A stretch of 64,000 nt of DNA from an uncultured Clostridia bacterium (GTDB taxonomy: Bacteria; Bacillota; Clostridia; Oscillospirales; CAG-272). The translations under genes were made by a program, and so were the position numbers. How positions within the stretch are numbered: the first letter of the stretch is position 1; each line of letters starts with the position of its first letter. This document shows positions 57,006-64,000 of this stretch, piece by piece. The notes below the pieces were generated by a model. That model did no database searches and was not told where the DNA came from. It saw only the letters and a list, made by a program, of their open reading frames with translations. The stretch covers positions 1-64,000 of the forward strand of contig CANRFY010000005.1 in NCBI GenBank assembly GCA_947630015.1, in the 5' to 3' direction.

Positions 57006-58055
57006 CTATAAGCTCCCACCTGCGGGGTTCTGATCCGTCGGCTGCGCGCTTTTCGCCGCGCTTTCCGTTTTGCGCTTTCTGACGGCCCTGATTATGAGAT
57101 ACACCGCGAGTGCCATGATTCCGATCGCGATACTGAACATGATATGATCGCGCAGCGTCACCGTTCTGCCGAAGATGTTCGACTCCGTATCGATCACAAT
57201 TACGATCGGAATGCCCGTTTTTTCGGTAAATTCGTCGAGCGCGGCGTTCACGGTCTCCTCGGTTATATCGAGCTTTGTGAGATTTTTGACGTGCGGGCGC
57301 GCCGCGCCGCTGTGATCGAGTTCGGTGTTGAACGATGAATCGAATCCGAGCGCCGAGATTGCGTTCGTCATTTTATTGACCGCCATCGCAAGATTTGAAT
57401 CGAGTGAATACGCGTAATATTCCCCGTTGACGGATTCGCCGATCGCGCGTCCGAGCATCGTCGTTTCGTCGCCGAACATCTGATTTATCTCGTATCTGAC
57501 GTTGTCGCCGACCCATCCGATCGCGTAATAACCGTCGGCGTCGCTGTTCGTCGAGAACACGATCAGGATGTTGTCCTCATAGCACCGATACGATCCGAAC
57601 TCTGCCTTGTACTGTTCGTTCGCATATGACTGGAGCTTTGCCTCGTCGTATTTGATCCCGCCGTCGCTGAAAATATTTGAAAACGCAGTCCCGATATAAC
57701 CGATGATGAGCGTACCCGCGATCACGATCAGTACCACGGACAATAATATCATGCTCATAAAGCTGCCGAGGCATCCGCCGCCTCCCCCGCCGTACATATA
57801 CGGACGGCGGCGGTAGCCGCCTGCGTTGACAATGACCGGCGGCGGTCTGTGTCCGACAAATCCGCCTCTCGGCGGTCTGCCGATCGGCGGCCTGCCGCCG
57901 ATCCCTCCGCGCGGCGCGCCCGACGGTCTGTCACTGAAACCGCTGCGCGATCCGCCTCCGAATCCGCCTCCGTGCGATCCGCCTCCACCGAATCCGCCGC
58001 CGTGCGAGCCTCCGCCGAAGCCTCCGCCGTGTGATCCTCCTCCGGGTCCCGGCAT
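57006..58055 (-). CDS. Membrane protein with Gly/His-rich N-terminal repeats and two TM segments
   Basis: MPGPGGGSHGGGFGGGSHGGGFGGGGSHGGGFGGGS...; MSMILLSVVLIVIAGTLIIGYIG; C-terminal TM. Confidence 0.65.
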   Translation of the reverse strand: MPGPGGGSHGGGFGGGSHGGGFGGGGSHGGGFGGGSRSGFSDRPSGAPRGGIGGRPPIGRPPRGGFVGHRPPPVIVNAGGYRRRPYMYGGGGGGCLGSFMSMILLSVVLIVIAGTLIIGYIGTAFSNIFSDGGIKYDEAKLQSYANEQYKAEFGSYRCYEDNILIVFSTNSDADGYYAIGWVGDNVRYEINQMFGDETTMLGRAIGESVNGEYYAYSLDSNLAMAVNKMTNAISALGFDSSFNTELDHSGAARPHVKNLTKLDITEETVNAALDEFTEKTGIPIVIVIDTESNIFGRTVTLRDHIMFSIAIGIMALAVYLIIRAVRKRKTESAAKSAQPTDQNPAGGSL

Positions 58056-58116
58056 AATTACGCGCCTCCTTTATAACAGTTGATGATTGCAGTCTGCGCG
58101 AAAACGCGCAGATATA

Positions 58117-59091
58117 TTATTCTTGAAACTCCATATTCGCGAATATCCGCTCCATCCGCTCGTCGGGGAATCTTTCGTCCATAAATTCGCCGACGATGCT
58201 CGACGGCTCCCTGCCGTCGATCCTGCGCACCCAGCGCGTCACCGCCGCGACAGTCATGAACGAGTCGAATACGAAGAACGCGAGCAGCGCCCACGTAGCT
58301 ATTTTCCCCGCTTTGTTCGGGATCATAAGTATAAATCTCGCCAAAAGCGGATATATGCGCTTGATCCACAAAACGCCGAGAAAGCCCCAGAATATCGAAT
58401 ATAATAGACAAATCCTGCCGTTGAGATTGAACGGCATCGCGCTGTAATCCCACGATCTTGTGCCGAATACGGCCTCCTGACCCCATGAGCAGGCGTATTC
58501 GAGCGCGCTGCCGACGATCGCGCCGCCGATAAACGAGATGAGCGCGCCGCGGTTGCGGAATTTATACAGCGATACGGTGAGCAATACGGCGCCTGCGCCG
58601 TAAAGCAGATTGAACGGGCCGTAGACGAGTCCCGACCTGCTCTCGATGTAGCCGTGCCTCAAAAGGCACCAGATCAGCTCGATGATAACGCCGGCAAAGC
58701 TGCCGACAAAGCATACGAGCAGCACTTTATATATATTCAGTCCCTTGGCAAATGAGTCGGACAAATCCTCGGACATATCGATCGAAGCGTTCGCGGGAGA
58801 CGGAATATGCAGTCTGCCGCGCTTTTTCTGCTTTCTGATGTCCTTCATCCGCGCGTGAAATTCGTCGCTGATGCGGAATATCTCAATCTCCGCCTTCGTT
58901 ATGTTGGACGCCGCGCGCCTCAGCGAATCAGCCGTTCCCGTTATCTCGTCGGAGTCCGGGTCCTCCACCATTTTCGGATAAAGCTCCGCGACGTCGCGCT
59001 CCGTCTGCGACGCCATGCCGACAAGCTCTTCGCTTTCCTTCTCGATCGCGGTTATGTATCGTTCGTCAATGAGTTTTTCTTTTGATTCCAT
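58117..59091 (-). CDS. Putative ABC transporter permease (PF06541/CmpB-like) with N-terminal coiled region
   Basis: GLVYGPFNLLYGAGAVLL...ALEYACSWGQEAVFGTRSWDYSAMPFNLNGRICLLYSIFWG. Confidence 0.85.
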   Translation of the reverse strand: MESKEKLIDERYITAIEKESEELVGMASQTERDVAELYPKMVEDPDSDEITGTADSLRRAASNITKAEIEIFRISDEFHARMKDIRKQKKRGRLHIPSPANASIDMSEDLSDSFAKGLNIYKVLLVCFVGSFAGVIIELIWCLLRHGYIESRSGLVYGPFNLLYGAGAVLLTVSLYKFRNRGALISFIGGAIVGSALEYACSWGQEAVFGTRSWDYSAMPFNLNGRICLLYSIFWGFLGVLWIKRIYPLLARFILMIPNKAGKIATWALLAFFVFDSFMTVAAVTRWVRRIDGREPSSIVGEFMDERFPDERMERIFANMEFQE

Positions 59092-59199
59092 TTTTCACCG
59101 ATCCGTATGTCGCTTGACGATATTCTACCACGAATCGACATGAAAATCAATATCCCGCGCGCTGTATTGCCGAATACGTAAATTTGCCGTATCCGCCAT

Positions 59200-59430
59200 G
59201 ATCGATATCGCGTCGCATTCGCGCACGAACGTGCGACGCAGAGACGAACACATTCGCCCTACACCATCGGTGTTCGCGCCCCGCGCGACTACTTCGTCGG
59301 CGCACGAACGTGCAACGCAGAGTTGAACACACTTGCCATAAACCCCTGTAATAAAAATTCTTGAAGATTCTTAAGGAACTTCTTATAAGAAGTTCCTTAA
59401 GCGGGGTTCGGGGCAGCACCCCGAATATAA
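59200..59430 (-). repeat. Dispersed composite element, copy 2 (inverted relative to copy 1)
   Basis: Reverse complement reads ttcggggtgctgccccgaaccccg + cttaaggaacttctt-at-aagaagttccttaag (59370-59401) + aatcttcaagaatttttattac + two copies of gggcgaatgtgttcgtctctgcgtcgcacgttcgtgcg-like module. Confidence 0.75.
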
Positions 59431-60015
59431 TTAAATAATCCCTGTCAAGAATATTTCGAGGCCGATCGCGATCAGGATGACGCCGCCGAGAATCTGCGCT
59501 TTATTTGAGAGCTTTGTTCCGAAGCGCTTGCCGATCAGAAGTCCCGCCATGCATATCGCGAACGTGACGGCGGCGATTATGAGCGCCGCTGTCAGCGCCA
59601 TCGCTGCGCCGTATTCCGCGATCGTGAATCCGACCGACAGCGCGTCGATTGACGTCGCGACGCCCTGTACGAGCAGCGCAATCGCGCCGACGCCGCGCGG
59701 TCTGCCGTCGTCTTCCTTTTTGCGTATGCCGCCGATCAGCATATCGACGCCGATCACCGCAAGCAGAAACAGCGCGATCCACGGGATCGCGGCCGAGAAC
59801 GATTCAAAATACTGAACGACGGTATGTACGCAGATCCAGCCTATCATCGGCATCGCAAACTGAAATCCCGCAAATACGCCGGCAACGACGCACATTTTGG
59901 CGCATTTCATCTTCGGCTCGTTCAGTCCGTTCGCCATCGACACCGAAAACGCGTCCATCGCAAGCCCGACGCTGAGCATTATGCTGTTAAGAACGAACAT
60001 GAAGCTCCATTCCAT
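59431..60015 (-). CDS. mntP: Manganese efflux pump MntP
   Basis: GLAMDAFSVSMANGL...; GVATSIDALSVGFTIA; six TM. Confidence 0.93.
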   Translation of the reverse strand: MEWSFMFVLNSIMLSVGLAMDAFSVSMANGLNEPKMKCAKMCVVAGVFAGFQFAMPMIGWICVHTVVQYFESFSAAIPWIALFLLAVIGVDMLIGGIRKKEDDGRPRGVGAIALLVQGVATSIDALSVGFTIAEYGAAMALTAALIIAAVTFAICMAGLLIGKRFGTKLSNKAQILGGVILIAIGLEIFLTGII

Positions 60016-60243
60016 TTTTTATCACTCCAATTTTAATTGTACGATCCGCTTGTCTGCTCACTGAATCCGACTTTGATAATTGTACAACGTCCGCCTGTCG
60101 ATGTCAACCGAAATCGCGCGTCATGAGATAAAAATCGGGCATTCGCCGTGTAAACGCTTCAAATACGGCGAATTTTTCGTTTGCGCTTGCGATATCGCGC
60201 GGGCTGTGGTATACTGACGGTAAGAAACTGTTTGAGGTGCGGC

Positions 60244-60720
60244 ATGACTAAAACGAACGCCCAGCGGATGCTCGACGCCGCCGGCATTAAATATGAAACG
60301 ATCGAATACGACGTCGACGAGAGCGATCTGTCCGGCGTCCACGCGGCGCAGGTCAGCGGGATCGATCCCGATCTGATGTTCAAAACTCTCGTCGGAAAAA
60401 ATGAACGCGGCGAATTCCTCGTGTTCTGCATCCCCGTCGCGGAAGAACTCGATTTGAAAAAATGCGCCGCCGCCGCAAAATGCAAAAGCGTGGCGCTTAT
60501 ACCGGTGAAGGAGCTTTTGCCTGCGACGGGATACATACGCGGCGGATGCTCCCCCGTCGGGATGAAAAAACGCTTTCCGACATTTTTTGACGATACGTCG
60601 GAGCTGTTCGATGAAATTTACGTAAGCGCTGGGATGCGCGGCCATCAGATGAAGGTCGCGACGTCCGAGCTTCTTCGATATCTCGACGCCGTCTCGGCCG
60701 ATCTGTTGGCGCGACACTGA
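60244..60720 (+). CDS. ybaK: Cys-tRNA(Pro) deacylase YbaK/EbsC
   Basis: TKTNAQRMLDAAGIKYETIEYD...YIRGGCSPVGMKKRFPTFFD. Confidence 0.93.
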   Translation: MTKTNAQRMLDAAGIKYETIEYDVDESDLSGVHAAQVSGIDPDLMFKTLVGKNERGEFLVFCIPVAEELDLKKCAAAAKCKSVALIPVKELLPATGYIRGGCSPVGMKKRFPTFFDDTSELFDEIYVSAGMRGHQMKVATSELLRYLDAVSADLLARH

Positions 60721-60758
60721 CAAAACGGCGCATCAAATAACAGGAGGCGATACTCTTT

Positions 60759-61919
60759 ATGCTTAACGTGGCGATAATCGGTACGGGCAATATCTCGCCC
60801 GCACATATAAACGCGTATCTCACATTTCCCGATCGGTGCCGCATTATCGCGCTGTGCGATATTTATCCCGAAAAGGCAGAGGAAAAAAAGGCGAGATTCG
60901 GGCTTTCGGACGCGAAAATATACGATTCTCACACAGAGCTTCTGCGCGAGCTTTCGGGCAAGCTCGATCTATGCAGCGTCTGCACGCCGCCGTTCACTCA
61001 TTCAAAAATCGCAATCGACGCGCTTTTATCCGGCGTGAACGTGATCGTGGAAAAGCCGATGGCGTCGTCGCTCGAGGAATGCGACAGGATGCTCGACGCC
61101 GAGGCGCAGAGCGGACGAACGCTTTCCGTGATCGCGCAGAACAGATTCACCGATCCGTATATGAAGCTGCGCCGCGTGCTTGATTCGGGGCTTGCGGGCC
61201 GCGTACTGCACGCCGAGATCGATTCGTATTGGTGGCGCGGCCATTGCTACTACGATCTGTGGTGGCGCGGCGCGTGGGCGACTGAGGGCGGCGGATGCAC
61301 GCTGAATCACGCCGTCCATCACATCGATATGCTCGGATGGCTGCTCGGCGAGCCGGAGCGCGTAACCGCCGTTTTATCGAACGCGGCTCACGACAACGCG
61401 GAGGTCGAGGACATCTCGATCGCCGCGATGCAGTATCCGAACGGCGCGCTCGCCGAGGTCACAAGCTCCGTGATCCATCACGGCGAGGAACAGCAGATAA
61501 TCCTTCAATGCGAACGCGCACGCATATCGGCGCCGTGGCGCGTGTATGCGTCGACGCCGCGTCCGAACGGCTTCCCCATCAGAAACGAATCGCTCGAATC
61601 CGAGCTTTGCGCGCTTTATGATTCGCTGCCCGATCTCAAATATACGGGGCACACTGCCGAGATCGACGACGTGATGCGCGCGCTCGAATCGGGCGGACGC
61701 CCGTTCATCGACGGGCGCGACGGCAGACGAACTGTCGAGATCATCACGTCGATCTATAAATCGGGCTTCGAGCAGCGCACCGTTTCCCTGCCGCTCGATT
61801 CGTCCGATCCGTTCTACACCGTCGACGGCATACAGAAAAACGTGCGTCATTTCTATGAAAAGACGAATTCGGTCGAAAATTTCACCGACGGCGTCATAAC
61901 CGTCGGCGGCAGCAAATAA
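60759..61919 (+). CDS. Gfo/Idh/MocA family oxidoreductase
   Basis: NVAIIGTGNISPAHINAY...VCTPPFTHSKIAIDALLSGVNVIVEKPMA. Confidence 0.93.
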   Translation: MLNVAIIGTGNISPAHINAYLTFPDRCRIIALCDIYPEKAEEKKARFGLSDAKIYDSHTELLRELSGKLDLCSVCTPPFTHSKIAIDALLSGVNVIVEKPMASSLEECDRMLDAEAQSGRTLSVIAQNRFTDPYMKLRRVLDSGLAGRVLHAEIDSYWWRGHCYYDLWWRGAWATEGGGCTLNHAVHHIDMLGWLLGEPERVTAVLSNAAHDNAEVEDISIAAMQYPNGALAEVTSSVIHHGEEQQIILQCERARISAPWRVYASTPRPNGFPIRNESLESELCALYDSLPDLKYTGHTAEIDDVMRALESGGRPFIDGRDGRRTVEIITSIYKSGFEQRTVSLPLDSSDPFYTVDGIQKNVRHFYEKTNSVENFTDGVITVGGSK

Positions 61920-61941
61920 AACGCGAAAGGACGAAACCCAC

Positions 61942-63030
61942 ATGGCAAACGATTTTCAGATGTCGGACGGAATGAACTACGCGCCGATCGGCAAGCCGTC
62001 GCCCGTCGTCGGCAAAGGCGAATTCTTATTCGCCGCGATCGGACTCGATCACGGTCACATCCACGGAATGTGCAACGGTCTGTGCGAGGCCGGAGCAACG
62101 CTCAAATACGTATACGATCCCGATCCCGCAAAGGTCGCGGACTTTTGCCGACGCCACCCGGGCGTCGCCGTCGCCGAAAGCGAGGAGCAGATACTGTCCG
62201 ATCCGGCGATCAGGCTCGTCGCGAGCGCGGCCGTCACATCAGAGCGCTGCGCGCTCGGTATGCGCGTCATCGACGCCGGAAAGGATTATTTTACCGATAA
62301 AGCGCCGTTCACGACGCTTGCGCAGCTGTCAGTCGCGCGCATGAAAACGGCGCGGACCGGACGCAAATACATGGTCTATTTCGGCGAGCGCCTCCATTCG
62401 GAGGCGGCGGTGTACGCCGGTCAGCTCATAAAATCCGGCGCGATCGGACGCGTCGTTCAGGTGATCGGCCTCGGGCCGCACAGACTGAACGCGCCGTCAC
62501 GTCCCGATTGGTTCTTCAAAAAGGAGAAATACGGCGGAATCCTCTGCGATATCGGCAGCCATCAGGTCGAGCAGTTCCTTTATTACGCGAACGAGACCGA
62601 GGCGCGCGTCGTGCGCTCTCAGATAGGCAATTTCGCGCATCCGGAATATCCCGAGCTTGACGATTTCGGCGACGCCGTGATCGTGGGCGGGAGCGGAGCG
62701 ACGCAGTATTTCCGCGTCGATTGGTTCACGCCGGACGGACTGCGCACGTGGGGCGACGGTCGATCCATCATCCTCGGCACTGACGGCTACATCGAGCTGC
62801 GCAAATATATCAACATCTGCACCGACGACGGCGGCGATCAGGTCTTTCTCGTCGACGGACACGGCGAGCACAAATTCTCCGTGCGCGGCAAGGTCGGTTA
62901 TCCGTTCTTCGGCGAGCTTATCCTCGACTGCATAAACCGCACCGAAAACGCCATGACGCAGGCGCACGCGTTCCTCGCGGCCGAGCTGGCGCTGCGCGCG
63001 CAGGCGGATGCCGAGTACATCACGAAGTGA
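61942..63030 (+). CDS. Gfo/Idh/MocA family oxidoreductase (second copy)
   Basis: FAAIGLDHGHIHGMCNGLCEAGATLKYVYDPDPAKV. Confidence 0.9.
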   Translation: MANDFQMSDGMNYAPIGKPSPVVGKGEFLFAAIGLDHGHIHGMCNGLCEAGATLKYVYDPDPAKVADFCRRHPGVAVAESEEQILSDPAIRLVASAAVTSERCALGMRVIDAGKDYFTDKAPFTTLAQLSVARMKTARTGRKYMVYFGERLHSEAAVYAGQLIKSGAIGRVVQVIGLGPHRLNAPSRPDWFFKKEKYGGILCDIGSHQVEQFLYYANETEARVVRSQIGNFAHPEYPELDDFGDAVIVGGSGATQYFRVDWFTPDGLRTWGDGRSIILGTDGYIELRKYINICTDDGGDQVFLVDGHGEHKFSVRGKVGYPFFGELILDCINRTENAMTQAHAFLAAELALRAQADAEYITK

Positions 63031-63069
63031 TCGCGCGCGTGAGGCCCTGCCGATAAATCCGCATAAACG

Positions 63070-63110
63070 ATCCCCCGACATCGCGTCGAATCTGTGCGAT
63101 GTCGGGGGAT
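63070..63110. terminator. Terminator between convergent genes
   Basis: atcccccgacatcgc-N11-gcgatgtcgggggat. Confidence 0.8.
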
Positions 63111-63127
63111 TTGCCTGTCTGGACTTA

Positions 63128-64000
63128 CTATTTTATGTTCCACAAGGTTTTGTCAAGATAGCACAGGATCGTGCGTTCGAGCCAGTATGAAAACTCCGTT
63201 CCGCTTTTGTAAAGCGGCTCTAACGATTTGAACTTTTCGTACAGTGCGACGCCGTCGCCGGCGTCGTGCCATATGTCCGCGAATATGAAATCATATCCGA
63301 GCGCGGGCGCTGTCTTTTCCGCGTATTCGACGGCGTCGCCGATCACGAGCGTGATCTTGCCGCCGAAATCGAACTGCGGCAGTATCTCGGTGCGGAACAG
63401 CTCCGCCGCCTCCTCGGACCGTTCGACGACAGTCACCGACGTCACGCATTCCTTCCTCGACGCCATATAGGCGAAATAGCCGAGGCCGAGGCCGTATGTC
63501 AAAACGCGCCCGCGGGCGCGTTTTATCGCGTCGGCGGAGGTGACTGTTTCGTTCGGCATCAGCGTCATCCATTCCCTGCCGGATTCGAGGATCGCGGGAT
63601 ATCGGAACTCGCGCATGAAATAGCCTATGCACGGGATCAGCTCGCGCCTATCCGTCACCGTAAAATCGTTGCAGACGAACGCCTCGCACGGCTCTATCTT
63701 CATATTCGTGAGCCGCCATTTTCCGACCGTTTTGTCCGCGATCTTGATGTTTTGATAGTACGGATCGGACTCGAAATCGGACGCGTCAAGCTCGTTCACC
63801 ATCGGGACGAAATAATTATAGTAGATGTCGCGGTCGTCGCCGTCAAAGCTGACGCCGCATTCCATCGCGAGCAGCATCGCGTATGCCTGCTCGCGCGTCA
63901 TCGACGCGTCGTTCGCGAGTCCCGTCACCATATCGGGCGTGATCGCCGTCGGTGTGAGATTCAAATACAGCGAGAGCAGCTCCGCCGTCCGTGAATTAAG
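63128..64000 (-). CDS. SAM-dependent methyltransferase/spermidine synthase-like protein, 5' end beyond window
   Basis: VLTYGLGLGYFAYMASRKECVTSVTVVERSEEAAELF...YDFIFADIWHDAGDG; frame stays open to the window edge. Confidence 0.65.
   Translation of the reverse strand, partial: LNSRTAELLSLYLNLTPTAITPDMVTGLANDASMTREQAYAMLLAMECGVSFDGDDRDIYYNYFVPMVNELDASDFESDPYYQNIKIADKTVGKWRLTNMKIEPCEAFVCNDFTVTDRRELIPCIGYFMREFRYPAILESGREWMTLMPNETVTSADAIKRARGRVLTYGLGLGYFAYMASRKECVTSVTVVERSEEAAELFRTEILPQFDFGGKITLVIGDAVEYAEKTAPALGYDFIFADIWHDAGDGVALYEKFKSLEPLYKSGTEFSYWLERTILCYLDKTLWNIK

Noticed and set aside
57826-58083. Proline-rich 85-aa plus-strand ORF (PPPNPPPCDPPP...)
   Set aside because: Antisense of the Gly/His-rich repeats; no RBS or independent support.

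Overview
64-kb chromosomal window (high GC, dense operons) from a spore-forming Firmicute of class Clostridia; I infer this from a complete spoIIIAA-AH operon, a GerA/SpoVAF-family protein and a CotH-family protein. The left edge holds the 3' end of a large serine recombinase, abutting what looks like an XRE regulator that lost its HTH. The rest is mostly housekeeping and metabolic genes: yajC, argS, a PRPP synthetase, yebC, pepT, trmO, rsmJ-like, ybaK, mntP, D-lactate dehydrogenase, CarD, MATE, GH31/GH43-like hydrolases, and a glycyl-radical trans-4-hydroxyproline dehydratase (HypD-like) with its activase. There are three tRNAs and two paralogous BceRSAB-type modules. Items most worth a second look: (1) an uninterrupted ORF fusing an N-terminal XRE helix-turn-helix to a catalytically intact phosphoglucosamine mutase (GlmM); (2) a 134-bp-period tandem array of covarying GTCGCC/GGCGAC hairpins, with a dispersed copy 17 kb away; (3) a shared operator/promoter block with identical spacing in front of both Bce-type ABC operons; (4) a 95-aa protein resembling only the N-terminal domain of a SCIFF radical-SAM maturase, at the yajC/TIGR04086-like locus; (5) a dispersed element whose 15-bp stem is kept by compensatory substitutions. 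No CRISPR array was seen. All homology calls come from reading motifs; no database search was run.
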